64,000 bases of DNA from Tetmemena sp. SeJ-2015. Taxonomy: Eukaryota; Ciliophora; Spirotrichea; Sporadotrichida; Oxytrichidae. A model generated the notes under the pieces. It saw nothing but the letters and a program-made list of their open reading frames with translations. It made no database searches and was not told the DNA's origin. The translations under genes were made by a program, and so were the position numbers. This document shows positions 24,436 through 36,357 of the stretch, piece after piece. Each line of letters begins with the position of its first letter. Positions within the stretch are counted from its first letter, which is position 1. The stretch spans positions 328,629 through 392,628 of the forward strand of contig JAJKFJ010022319.1 of NCBI GenBank assembly GCA_027382625.1, in the 5' to 3' direction.

Positions 24436-26405
24436 ATGTCTGACAAGAAAATTAATAAGACGGCAGATGAAAATCTTGCTTTTAGCTAAATCGATAACAG
24501 CGAAAAAGATCGCTTCCTGGGCGAAGGAGCTACTGAAGATGCTAACCTTTAAAATGATGCCGCTCCAAAAAATACTGCTTCTATGCCGCCTATGAGCCCT
24601 TTAGTTGCATCAGCAACTGTGATCAATCTCATTCTGGCAACAGGACCTTTCAGGTAAGCACACCTTGCTAATTGAAAATTACTCTTGTTTAAAGGATCTT
24701 TAATGTCTTAGATTTTAGTGTCTAGATCTATATTGTTGAATATGTGCTTATATTGTTTATAGTTATCCTTAAAAGTTAATTAGATATTTTTAATATCCTT
24801 ATGCATTCATCAATTAACCAATACGATATCATAAAATATTGATTATAAATGATTGGCATCACTGGGTCCAGTTCTAAGTCTGATTATCCTCGCGGTAACA
24901 GCAGTTCTCTCTTATGTTGCATCAACCTTTGTGGTGGAAGTTATTTCTTCTGCAAATGCTATTCGCTCTTAAGGCAGACTCGACACTCTATTCCCTGACT
25001 AAGTTTATAAAGGGCCAGATGCTCTAATGAAGTTCAATCAAAAGGATCTTGGATACAAGACATCACCCTTCTATATCAGACAGAAAATTGAACTTGGAAA
25101 GTTAGTTGAGACATTTTGCCCTCCATGGGTTAAAATTGCAATCTGCAAATCAGCTATTACGTTTTAGATTAGCTATTTGATGATATTGAGTGATGATCAT
25201 TCTCGTGATTTACATGTATGGAGCCATGTGCTTGAAATATGCATCAGGAGCTGAGAGCTTTGTGCAGGCAGTTTCTTACACAATTTATGGAAACGCCACA
25301 GAGTGGAATGATAAGTTCTTTATGGATCCCTACTATCGTAAGTTATTACCATTCGTTGAGAGTAACTTAACTTATAGTTGGCATCATAATATTTGGAGGA
25401 CTTTCTCTCGCCTTTTCTTTTGGAAATATTGAGAACTATAATTTTTAAGAATGGTTAGGTGTATTTTTTAACGCCAAGATCCTGCAGATAGTGACAGGTA
25501 TATGTAGACTAGTTGTGATAACATTTCTGTACGGAGGCACGTTTTACTACCTGGGTGCTGACGGAGTGTAAGAGGCGCCAGTATTCGATGGACCAAACAT
25601 CGCAAAGAATCTAGCAACAACTTTTGGAAATACTGTGTTCGTGTTCATTTTCCATCACTCTATTTCCGGAATTGTTTACCCAATTCGACCCCAAACAGAT
25701 ATTAAGAAGATGTTCCTTACCAGTCATATAATTGGCGCAGTTTTATTGGGATTCGAAGGCTTGATCGCTTTTCTTGCATTTTCAGGAATCGATCATGACT
25801 GCAGCACTGGTGTATACCCTTGCAGGGTCTCAAAGCTCTTCAATGAGAATTTTGTGAACATCCCCTTCGTTGGCTAAGTTTGCAACTTCTATCCAATGTT
25901 GAATGTGAGCTCAGTCCCTGTCATCACCATCACTCTTCGTAATAATCTCATGGAGGTCATACCCATCAAAAAATGTAAAATTGGCCATTTAAATTATAAA
26001 TGGTTGCTTAGAAGCAATAACAAGGTTGCAAGATATATGGCTCAAGACCACTTGAGAGTTGTAAAGGGTATTTGGGCTATCTTGATTTCCATCCCAGTCA
26101 TTTTGATTGTGTGCTTCTTCAAAGATCCTCAAGTTTTCTTGGCCTACACTGGAGGAATTTGCGGAACATTCATCCTTTTCTTCTTCCCTCTAACACTCAC
26201 TCTTAATTAAAATAAAAAGTCTCATTCTATGATTACTTTCACTTATTTCTCCAGGAAGAGATAACTTGAAAAGACATATGGCGTTAACTTTAACAAGAGT
26301 CCTTTCTAACACCCAGTGTTCCTGATACTAATTGGCGCTTACGCAACTCTCACACTTGCATTTGTGGTAACAGGCCTGGTTTTAAGTGGAGGTGGAGGTC
26401 ACTGA
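24436..26405 (+). CDS. amino acid/auxin permease-family transporter
   Basis: Multi-pass membrane protein of the AAAP (SLC32/36/38-like) superfamily, which moves amino acids coupled to ion gradients. ATG 24436 opens an acidic cytosolic N-terminus (MSDKKINKTADENLAFSQID), then VASATVINLILATGPFR enters TM1. About ten hydrophobic helices follow, including VLSLIILAVTAVLSYVASTF, ILVIYMYGAMCLKYASGAES, FVFIFHHSISGIVYPIRPQT, GAVLLGFEGLIAFLAFSG and ILISIPVILIVCFF. The H-H-S-I-x-G-I-V-Y-P helix resembles the family's TM6 region. A first intron starts at about 24655 and another spans about 25340-25380; further frame changes at about 25185 and 25970-26020 mark IESs. Stop TGA 26403-26405. The substrate is not predictable. 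Confidence 0.75.
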
Positions 26406-26582
26406 ATATCTCCTATGAGATGGAGTTGTTCTAACTTCTCTTTGTATTAAACGATCAAATTGTGTTACAATCTATTTCCGAGGACGAGTCTGTTGCACTC
26501 GCTTAATATGTTTTATCCTCTTAATTCTTAACTAGTAAATCGCCTATTAATTTATTATAATAGTTATTATAATTATTTCAAA

Positions 26583-27516
26583 ATGCAAAAACATTCTCAC
26601 ATCCTGCAAAAGTCTGGCGCTCAACAGTGCTAGAAATGTTTGAGATTTGGGCACTGGACTTACGAGTGCAAGAATCAAGCAGCCTACGCTTATCGACCCT
26701 CTAGGACTACTATAATTAAGAACCCTGAGTTGCAGCCTGAGTACAGGTTTGAAGCAGGGCCAAAGGGCCCTCGAGTGCATGATGGTGATAAAAAGAGAAG
26801 CACATTTCAACAAAAATATTAATTATGTAAGTATTTCATAATTAACTTTAAATTTATAGTGATTGATAAGAGATGAAAGCTCAAGTGACAGTGAGGGATC
26901 AGCAAGTGAACAAGAAAAGCTGCAAGAGCAACTTCTGAAGTTAATCTAGAAGCACAATCAGCTTGGCAAGAAGAAAAAGCAAGAAAGTGGATCAAGTAGT
27001 GAGGGGAGCAGTGACAGTAGCAGCAGTTCTTCATCCTCTTCCTCCTCCTCATCGTCAGATAGCAAGAGTGATGTTTCTGATGAAAGTAGCGTAGATAGCA
27101 AAAGGAACAAAAAGCCAAAGCAACAAGAGAAGGTTGAAGTTGAGAAGCGTAGTTTTCGAATTCATAGTTAACTATATAAGCCCTAGATTAGAAAAGCATC
27201 GTCTGAGGAAAATAAACAACCAAGATAAAGGCGAAGATCATCTAGTGCTAGTCCGCAGTAGGAAAGAGGATGGTTCGACAAAAAAGCAGCTGATCCAAGA
27301 TCCAAACACTATGAGGAGGACAATCGCCCAAGAGATGCACAGCGTGATAGAAGGGGTAGTGAAGGAAGAGACACTGATAGAAGAAGGGACAGGGATAGGA
27401 AAGATTATAAGGAGGACTATAATAGGAGGGACAGAAGCAGGGAGAGGAGAGGTGATGATTTAAGGAAGAGAAGAGACTCCAGAAGTGGAAGTAGAGAGGA
27501 CAGACGAAGAAGATGA
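26583..27516 (+). CDS. ZCCHC10-like CCHC zinc-knuckle protein with RS-rich tail
   Basis: ATG 26583 (MQKHSHILQKSGAQQ) leads directly into a CCHC knuckle, CQKCLRFGHWTYECK (C-x2-C-x4-H-x4-C), followed by the YRPSRT stretch seen in ZCCHC10. An intron at about 26826-26858 (GTAAGT...TATAG) joins a poly-Ser acidic block (about 27000-27075), and then an Arg/Asp/Ser-rich tail with repeated DRRRDRDR and SRSGSRE units like SR splicing factors. Stop TGA 27514-27516. Likely an RNA-associated nuclear protein. The knuckle identity is solid; the ZCCHC10 label rests on the motif context plus the Ser-rich tail. Confidence 0.72.
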
Positions 27517-27628
27517 GAATGTAAAGTAATGCAAGCAATTTAATTAATTTAAACTAATCCGAGAATCTGATATGTATTTCAAAATCTTAAATTATTTCAA
27601 AAATTTATAAACTCTTTTATTTTCTAAA

Positions 27629-28741
27629 ATGTAAGCACAAAGTTCCTCGGTAGCTGAGTTCTGCTGGTAGGATAGAGAGATCCGCTTTGATATTCCTATT
27701 GCTTAGTTGCAAGCTAGAAAAGGAGAATTTGTCGTTGACTCTATCAATTCAGTGGAAGATACAAAAGGCAACAACGGTGACAAAGGAAGTCTAATGATTA
27801 CAAATCTCAGACTGATATGGTTTTCAGACCAAAACTTAAAAGGGATGAATCTCCCCTTTAAAATTGGAGTAAATTTTAGGATGTTATTCTTTTCCCCCAA
27901 AAACTTTTTTTAAAATATTTTTCAAAGAAACTAACTCCCTCACTAAAGGGGAGACTCTTGCTCTGTTTTTGAGAACCAAGTTCCAACAGAGCAGATACGA
28001 ATTCATCTTCACCTCCCTCGTCAAGAACTCACCTCGTCTTTTCACATCATTCCAAGCTGTATATCGCTCCTATGAAATGACAAAGTTGTATCGAGATCTT
28101 GAAGTTAAGAGGTGCCATTATTCAAGATAGACAAGTAATCCTCTTTAGCCAAGGAGTAGATAATTTCGAGATACAACGGTATTTGGAATCTAAGTGCTGA
28201 GCAGGGTAACCTTGGCTAATTTGTGTTTACAAATGTGAGAGTAGTATGGTACGCTTAGCTTGCTGAAAATTTCAACGTGAGTCTCCCTTGGGTTCAGATC
28301 AAGTGCGTTAAAATTAGAGAGAGCAAGTATGGTATGGCTTTGGTATTGGAAACTTCAGAGCACTCTGGGGGCTATGTTCTTGGTTTTAGAGTGGAATAAT
28401 TAGAAGAAGTATTCTCTGAGGTGTTGAACCTCTTTAAAACCTATTCCTAGAATCCAATATTTGGAGTGGAAGCAGTCTATGAAGATGCTGATAGAAACAT
28501 AGATGCTGTTACAATCCCTAGGTTGGAGGATAATTTGGAAATTGTTGATACTGACTACGGCAGCATGTCCACCTTTTATTCAACGAACAGAGCTAATTAC
28601 GCAATTGGCAATGATAAACAAGAGGCCAAGGGAGGGGAAGATGATCCACTCAAGAATATTATATTCTGCGAGGAACTTGGTCTCGCAGTTCAAAGGCCTC
28701 CAAACGGTATGAGCATCGAGCAGCTTTGGAAGATCATTTGA
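27629..28741 (+). CDS. BBS5: BBS5, BBSome subunit
   Basis: BBS5 is a PH-like phosphoinositide-binding subunit of the BBSome, which sorts membrane proteins into cilia. ATG 27629 (MQAQSSSVAEFCWQDREIRF) precedes the diagnostic SVEDTKGNNGDKGSLMITNL, then SRYEFIFTSLVKNSPRLFTS, YNGIWNLSAEQGNLGQFVF, NVRVVWYAQLAENFNVSLPW, IKCVKIRESKYGMALVLE, SGGYVLGFRVEQ and the C-terminal EELGLAVQRPPNGMSIEQLW. One intron or IES lies at about 27868-27930. The coding frame slips by one base twice, near 28113 (AGGTGCC) and 28144 (CTCTTTAGC); dropping one base at each restores the family sequence. Stop TGA 28739-28741. Confidence 0.95.
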
Positions 28742-28868
28742 TTTCTTTATGTTTCATTCCAAATAAGTTATGTAGAGTAGATTAAAGTCAGATTATACCA
28801 TTACATCAGAGTGAACTAATGTAATTTAATATTTGAATAAATCGAAAAGAAACTCTGCAATCAGTGAA

Positions 28869-31800
28869 ATGGACTCTGACTAATAAAGTAAGAATTTCAT
28901 TCTGTCCCGCTTAGCCAATTCCTATCCGAAATCCTTATAGGAAATTAATCTGATCCGTTTGGTGAACCAGATGTAAATCCGGATGGCTTCTTCAGTGATC
29001 TCACAAATAATGTAAGCATGCCTAAAACAGAAGAATGATTACAAATAACGTGTTATAGAATGCATGTTCTGTGCGTGTCGCAGTGAGAGTAAGGCCTCTA
29101 ATAGGAAGAGAGCTGTACGAAAGTGCAAAGATATGCGTCAATGTAGACTAGTATTCCAATAAGATATAGATCGGGGAGAAAAACTTTCAATTCGACAGGG
29201 TATTTCCCTTAGACTGCGCACAGATGGATCTCTTTGATATTTGTGGTAAAAACCTCGTGCTTGGTTGCTTTGCTGGCTACAACGCGACTATTTTGGCATA
29301 TGGTTAGACTGGGTCGGGAAAGACCCACACAATGGGAACTGGTAGCACCAATGGTTTGATGGATGATCAGGTGGGTATAGTACCCAGAGTTTTCAGATTC
29401 ATTTTTGAAGAGCTTGACAGAAGGAAACAGCTCTCTAGCTTTTCAGAATTCACCATTAAGGTTTCATTCTTGGAACTTTACAATGAAGAATTGCACGATT
29501 TGCTAGACCCTGTGATGGTTGGAGGCTAGGCAAAAGAAATCCACCAAAGAACTGCTTATTAAGGAGAAAAATGGAAATATCTATGTCTAGGGACTCAAGG
29601 AAGAGCCAGTCTCTAGCACCTAGGAGTGTCTCATGCTTCTCAATAAAGGTATCTCTCATAGAACAACAAGCGCAACTCTCATGAATGAGGGCTCCTCCAG
29701 GTCTCACGCTATCTTTAAACTTTTCTCAATGATTAAACATTCTCTCTCCTTTTGTATAATAATTTACCATAGCTATTGAATAGAGAATAGTGAAAGAATT
29801 CGAAATACCAGCTGAGGTAGAAGTAGTTGATCCCACTAAGGAGGCTCCAGCTGCTGGTTAGCAAGAAGAATTGATCTCAGCCAAATTTCACTTCGTGGAC
29901 TTAGCAGGCTCAGAGCGTATTAAGAAAACTGGCGCAACTGGCCAGCTTCTTAAAGAAGGTATATCAATCAACAAGGGACTGCTCTGTCTTGGAAATGTTA
30001 TCTCTGCATTAAATCGTGATTGAGTTATAAGTTTGACTTTGATGCACTTACAGAGGAATCTAAGAAGTAGAATCACATCCCTTACAGAGATTCTAAGCTC
30101 ACTAGAATATTGCAGGACTCTCTGGGAGGTAACTCAAGGACCACTATGATTGCCTGCGTGTCCCCAGCTGATACCAACTATGAAGAGACTCTGAATTCGA
30201 TAAAGTACGCAAGTCGAGCTAGGAACATTAAGAATAAGCCAGTAGTCAACAGAGACCCTAATTCCATGCTGATTGACTCTCTGAGAACTCAGATATCTAC
30301 TCTCTAAGGTGAGATAAAGGAGTACTAGACTTTGCTTAAGAGTAATGGCGTGGCCCTTCCTGATGATTTCTAGTAGAGGGCTCTCTAATGATCACAGAGT
30401 AGTCCCGGAAAGGCAGTTGCAGTTTCTTCGGATCAGGCTGCAACAGGAGGCAGCATAAACTTCGGAGAAATCAGGGAGATCAAGATATAGCTATCAAAGA
30501 AAGAGAAAGAGCTGAAGGATTTGAGAGATCAACTTATTTCTCTTGCTCAAAGGAATAGCGACAAAGACACATTGATTATTATTCAATCAAATCTCATTCA
30601 GAATAAAAGATTCAGCCGCTAAATTAGAATCTTAATTTGGATATAGTGATTAGAATAGAAGCCATATTTCAGTTGCTATTTGAATGAATATACTAATCAT
30701 AGTGTATTAAGGAATAATCAACTTCAGAACGAGAGGGATAATTTGAGGTTGAAGAACGAGATTATGGAGGAGTGTCTATAGAAAAACAACATAGCCTTTG
30801 AAGCTCCGTCTGGGCAGGAAAATTCCTAGTCTCTCATCGAGGAGTACAAGACTAAGATATAATAAAATTATTAGAGTTGACTATTAAGTTAAATATCTGC
30901 AGTTTAGCTTAAATGCAAAGAGAAATGGAAAGAAAAGAGAAGGAGTTGGCTGAGAAAAGCAAAATGACCGGCCAACTGTAACTGCAGATACAAAGAGATG
31001 AGGAAGTGTCCCGTAAGTACCTGGAAGAAAATTAGAGACTCAAAAGACAACTTAAGAAAATGGAGGAGCAGTAAGCTTAATCCCCTGTCAGAGGCTAACT
31101 ACTTAAGTTTAACGATTATTTTAACACGCTGGGTAGAATGGACTAAAGATTAAGCCATAATCTACCAAACCACAGGTATAGACTGCCTCTGGTTAGCTCA
31201 ATGACGTTGCTATTCCTGACCTGAATGAGAAATTCATAAACAACTTGTCTTCTCAGCTTGAGAGTATGTTCCAAACTGGTCCAGATGAAGAATCACTGCT
31301 CGTTAACAAAGCTGACAAGGCAGATGAACTTCCCTCGGATAATCCCGCAGCAGTCTAGTTATAATCATCAGACTCCCTGACTGAGGAAGATAGTAATAAC
31401 TCTGAGACGCAGTTGATGTAGGAGAAGCAAAAGATACTGGAGTTAGTAAAGCAGCAGACTGCACAAATGTAGAAGGATATGATGGAGCTCATGAAGACCA
31501 AATACGAGCAACGTATCCAGGACATCGAAAAAGAGAAGCAGAGGATAGACTCAGAGCGCTAGGAGACTTTGAAGAAAGTGGGATCCTCAGGTAGTGGGGA
31601 TTCCAAGTAGCAGCAACAGGCTATTGATCAGTAGTACAAGCAAAAGATGGAGGATCTGAACAAGCAACTAGCTTAGTTCAAAGATAAGGAGAAAAAGCAG
31701 GAAGTTGTGAGCAAGCAGATTAACGTGCAGCTTTAGAAGATCAAGACTCTAGAGGAAGACTTGACAAAGATGAAGAGGAAGGAGGAAGATCTTTTGAAGC

Positions 31801-34296
31801 AGAGACAGAATGAAAATCAAAAGTAAACTTTAAATATCTTAAGTATAAGCAAATGAGTTTAGCATTATGTTTACTCTCAGATAAAGCAGACATTGTCAAA
31901 GGAGTTGAACTTGGCAAAGAAACTTGCTCAAGATAGAGAATAGACTCTGCAGAAGCTCAAGCTTGATTTGAAAAAGGTGGACGAGTTGGCTTAGAAAAAG
32001 ATGAGTGAGCTTAAAGGCTTCTAGAAAAAGGTAGCTGAGGAAAGGCAGCGCAGAGAGAAGGAGAAGTAAGATGATTATGAGTCTAAGGGTATTGACATCG
32101 AACGAATTAAGACTTGGATTACTGAGAACACTAACCGCATGCTAGAGCACCGAGAACTCACTGATATGATGAATCTATAGTTAGAAAAGAAGAATGAGAT
32201 AGAGGAGGAAATGCTATAAGAAGGTGAGAAATTAGCAGTGCTGATGATGGAGAAGGATCGTATGGAGGTAGAAATGGAGGAGGCAGGAGCAGCAGCTGAG
32301 GACACTGACGAAGGTAGAATTCTTGAGATAGAGGAGTTACACTATCAGAAGACTATGGAAGTAGATCAGGTAACCGAGCACTTGGATTCTCTTGATGAGA
32401 CATTGCAATTCATCACTAACAAGATAAATGAACTGACTGAGTAGATTGAGTCACTAGATATCGACAACATAGAGCCCATTAAATTCAGTGGTTTGAAGTC
32501 TGTGGATGCCGCTAAGGTCACTCTCTAAACCTTCTTTGGTGTTCTACTTGACATCAACATTTTTAATATGATCTGAGATCCTATTATAGGAAATCATTTA
32601 CACGAGAGACCTTGAAGTGAAGTGTATTGAGAGTGATGAGGCAATAATTGGACTAAATGAGTAGATCAGACTCCTCAATTTGAAGATGGAAGAGATGAAC
32701 TCCAATTCAATAGGAGGTAGTTCAAGTGCAGATAACAAGGGTGCTAGCAATAATCCAAACAAAGAGAAAGCAATTAAGAATCTGGTTGAGACATTAATGC
32801 CCATTTTTAATTTCCTTTAGACTCTTGACGGGTATGTGGACTACTAAGATGTTAAGAATTTGCATCTGACTCCTAATGAGTAGAACTCTCTCACCAAACT
32901 GTCCCTCAGCAAGATAGTCAGCAACCTCAAACAGAAACTTAGAGAAGAGGAAACCAAGAATCAAAATGTAAGACCGATTTCATTTAACTTGTTATTTAGT
33001 TGAGTCATAAACTCGAATCAGCATTAAATGATAAGGAGCAGCTCAAGTTGAAACTAGATAATTTCAAAAAGAAGCTAAAGGATGATAAGATACTAGAAGT
33101 TAAGTAAGGAAAGCAAATGGCTACTGAAGGAAGCAACAGAGCTCCAGCTTAATCTGAGGATGTTAGAGTGAAGGAGAAAGAGCCAGAGAAGAAGTTCTCT
33201 TCCCTTGCTAATGCAAGAGAGCGCAGAAAGCTCGGAGGACAGCCATCGATGGGAGGCAACTCTACTGTAACCCAATCTTCAAATGGCGCCGGCACAACAA
33301 ACGGAAAGAACTCCAACCCTGATTCTCTCAATCAGACTCAAAACAGTGATTCTGGAGATAACATAGACATAACCACTATCACAAAGACAAGCGGAGGCAC
33401 CTCTAATCTTCATCTTAAATACAAGGCTAAAATGTAGAATAATAGGCCAGGATCAAGTATGGACACAAACTCAGGCTGATGGCAATAACTTCTCTACAAG
33501 ACCTGGAAGAAATGGACTCACAGCGCAAAACTCTTAAAAGAGTTTCAATATGGGAATGAATGGAGGTGGAAATATGAATCAGAGGAGATTCAATGCTCAA
33601 TCCTCATTTGGATCTAGCCAAGATGGCATGCAGAAGATATCACCTTAGAAGAGTGAATCAGGAAATCTTATGCTTAACTATATCAATATTAAAGTTAATC
33701 ATCTTACATACTTAACTAACCAGACACATCATTCTTAAAGAAATAGCTCATGCCTATTACAGAATACAACGGCCCTTAGAAAAAGCCCGTCGCTAACTTC
33801 AATGATCGTCGAAACAGACATAAGATGGAGAAGACGGATACATCCGATGGAGGTTAGCCTTAAGAGCAAGATAAGGTGCTTGAGATAGATAGCATCAAGG
33901 AGTAGGCTTAAAATATTGGACAGAGCAATGCCAGAGAAAGAAGACAATCTGGAATGAGAGAGTTCTCCAAGAAGAGAAATAAGCTCCAAAGCACCAATTT
34001 ATTCCAAAGTGTGTAGAACAATGTGGTCTAAGATCCTAGAAATGATGTGCAAGTGATTCAACTCATTTTCATTTCTATGTACTTATTTTTACTTGATGGC
34101 ATAAACTAAAGGAGTTCAGCAAAAAGGAGGCAAGAATTTAACTTTGGGAAACGATTTTGACTACAATAGTATGGAGCAGATATTGTCTCCATCGAAGGGA
34201 CTTAGAAATAAGTGGAATCTAGAAGAGCTTACTCAAATCGAAACCCACGGATAGAACTTGGTGGGATGTGATTATGCAAACAATAAGCTAAATTGA
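28869..34296 (+). CDS. kinesin motor protein with long coiled coil (kinesin-4-like layout)
   Basis: N-terminal motor: [20 protein letters not shown]-loop [10 protein letters not shown] at 29302-29331 (its Gln is a TAG), [16 protein letters not shown], switch [14 protein letters not shown], switch [19 protein letters not shown], then [13 protein letters not shown] and the neck region [13 protein letters not shown]. About 1000 residues of coiled coil follow ([59 protein letters not shown]), then a Ser/Asn/Gly-rich tail ending at TGA 34294-34296. An N-terminal motor with a long stalk and this coiled-coil tail resembles KIF21/KIF27-type kinesins; the subfamily is an inference. Introns and IESs break the frame at many places (for example 29018-29055, 29730-29785, 30650-30720, 31825-31880, 32560-32590). 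One-base slips occur near 28950 and 29542, and there is an in-frame TGA at 30389-30391. Confidence 0.92.
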
Positions 34297-34329
34297 TCTT
34301 AAGAATTTATCATTAGATCATATGAATTA

Positions 34330-34337
34330 GTTAAGCT
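34330..34337. repeat. target-site duplication, left copy (GTTAAGCT)
   Basis: The eight bases GTTAAGCT precede the element; an identical copy follows it at 34962-34969. Whether this is a transposon target-site duplication or an IES pointer cannot be told from sequence alone. Confidence 0.75.
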
Positions 34338-34961
34338 GGGGGGGGGCCTTTCCTCGTCATCCACTTTTTTCCATTAAAAATGAAAAAAACATTATCTAGC
34401 CTAAAATCAGCCAAAAACGACAATTCATTCGTCTAAATTCAAATCCAAACAGTCTCACCTCCTCATATTCTTCAATTTAAAGGAATTATCTTAAAGATTT
34501 AGCAGGTAGAGAACAGAAAAATTAATCTTTATGACGACATTATAAAAAAACTAAATATATTTTTATTATTAGAGCATATTTAAATAAAAATACATCACAT
34601 AACAACAAAGATAGATCAAGATGTTAATTTTTAAAGTAATTAGGCTTTAACGCATGCTCTAGAATAAGAAGAGAATCCTAAATCGCTTATATATAAGTTT
34701 AGATATCTATGATTTAATTTTAAATTTATTAAGGTATTTAATTTATTTAAATTATCTTTCCATTTGTTTAAAATTACATTTTTTAAAATAAAATTTCTTT
34801 CTAGGCTCTTCCAAATTCTCTAAATATAAATATATGAGTAGCTTAGGCTCTTTGGATTTAAATTTGGACGAAATAATTGTCGGTTTTGGCTGATTTTAGG
34901 CTAGATGATGATTTTTCATTTTTAATGGAAAAAAGTGGATGACGAGGAAAGGCCCCCCCCC
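34338..34961. mobile_element. MITE-like element 1 with G9/C9 termini, 624 bp
   Basis: The element starts with nine G (34338-34346) and ends with nine C (34953-34961). Inward from these, about 100 bp are inverted copies of each other with few mismatches: CCTTTCCTCGTCATCCACTT and onward on the left, mirrored at the right. It is flanked by the 8-bp direct repeat GTTAAGCT. The interior is AT-rich and has no transposase-like frame, so the element is non-autonomous. It lies between the kinesin stop (34296) and the next gene's start (34974). An 8-bp duplication is typical of hAT-type insertions; the poly-G ends are not something I know from a named family. Confidence 0.85.
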
Positions 34962-34973
34962 GTTAAGCTAATA

Positions 34974-35932
34974 ATGGTGTTTGAGGACTTTTCAATTCGA
35001 GAAATATCATTGACTACTCTAGAGGAGCTCTCTAACTTCCATGTGTTCATGATAAATAACTTGCCTCCTACTGGTGAGCGATGCCTTGATTTCTCAATTG
35101 ACAGAGATCTAAATGCAATAGCTATAACAAGCGATAGGACAGTGTATGTTTTTGACTATAGTGATAGGTATAAGCTAATTACAAAAATTGAAGTAGAAAA
35201 CATAGCTCAAGTACTTTTCTGCAATTTCTATGTGATCGTACATGTTCAAGATGGAAATGTGTCTTATGTAGTTAGCTATTAAATTGGAGAAGAAGAGCCG
35301 ATTGAGTTGTCTTCTTTTGCTATTTAAACAGACGGTTATCCTACAATAATTAAGTCAGACAATTATGAGCATTAAATTTCTATTTACACACTTAAATAGT
35401 TATAGAATATTTACTTTGCCTGTGGAATGAAAATCGGAAGACTGGAAATGCCAGAGCTGTAGCAATCATTTGAGGTGTAAACTGAGCATACTGATTACAT
35501 CATCAATTTCTCAGTTTCCTAATACGCCATCATAACGACGTAAGCTTTTCTAATATTCTTTATACCTTCTTTAGTTCCCGCGACTCCACAATAAGATGCC
35601 ATCATATTGATACCGGAGAGCAGTGCTAAGAAACGTTGCCTGAGATGGAGTGCGATCATTTAGAAACTGAGGGTGACTTTGTGATAACTCGATGCGGAGG
35701 AGGCCAAGCCATCCTAATATTCAAGTACTCTCCATTCTCTACAGAGTTAGAGCTGTTGGATGAGATTCCTATCGAGCCATTGTCCGACTACTAAGTCTTA
35801 GACTTCAAGATGAGAGGAAAGATCTCAGCCAAATTTGGTAAGGTCAGTTACAACCTAGTGCTTATGACTACTTGCGTCACAGAAGGCTTCATGATTAGCA
35901 CTCTCAAGCACAAACCTCTTTCAGAGTATTGA
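34974..35932 (+). CDS. hypothetical protein, beta-propeller-like
   Basis: Proposed ATG 34974, five bases after the flanking repeat of MITE 1 (MVFEDFSIREISLTTLEELS). The frame upstream runs into the element, so the true start may be different. The protein has short beta-strand-like blocks (CLDFSIDRDLNAIAITSDRT, VYVFDYSDRYKLITKIEV, VLFCNFYVIVHVQDGNVSYV), reminiscent of WD40-type propellers without clear WD motifs. A GT-AG intron at about 35540-35575 (GTAAGC...TTTAG) joins to RDSTIRCHHIDTGEQCQETL. Stop TGA 35930-35932. Family not recognised. Confidence 0.6.
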
Positions 35933-36357
35933 GTTAACGATTTAGAAAGTTAGAGTACTCTTAGAGAGAGTAGAAATATGAAAAAGATAGAGATAAATCT
36001 CATAGATTTTAATTCTCATTCTTTATCTTAAGGTTATAAAAATTACATGCACCTTACTTAGCAAATTAAATTAACTCTCATTATAGATTATAATTTAAAT
36101 GAAAATGAACATTTCCACTCAAAATCATAATCTAGGTTGAGTCTCTTTTTGGATAAAGAGTCATATTACTAAAATATGCTTCTTTAAAAAGCAAGATATT
36201 GTTTTAAAAAAATTATTGAATAATACCCTCTATCATGTTGCGAGACTCAAAATTAAAAGGAGATTAAATGTAATAAATTTGAAGGCCTTAAATGCCTGAT
36301 CTTAAATAGAATCTCTAACAGAATTTCTAAACTTTATATTCAAATTCCTAATTTGGT
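35933..36357. other. AT-rich region between convergent genes
   Basis: About 425 bp, A/T-rich. Minus-strand frames are open here but look random. It probably holds the 3' ends of the two converging genes. Confidence 0.45.

Noticed and set aside
28108..28144. GT-AG intron (GTGCCATT...CTTTAG) in BBS5.
   Set aside because: The segment encodes conserved BBS5 residues (AIIQDRQVIL) and splicing it gives the wrong frame; two one-base indels fit better.
34935..34973. Upstream start for the gene after MITE 1, using an ATG inside the element (MDDEERPPPVK).
   Set aside because: These codons come from the terminal inverted repeat and C-run of the element, so they would be lost if the element is removed and are unlikely to be native.
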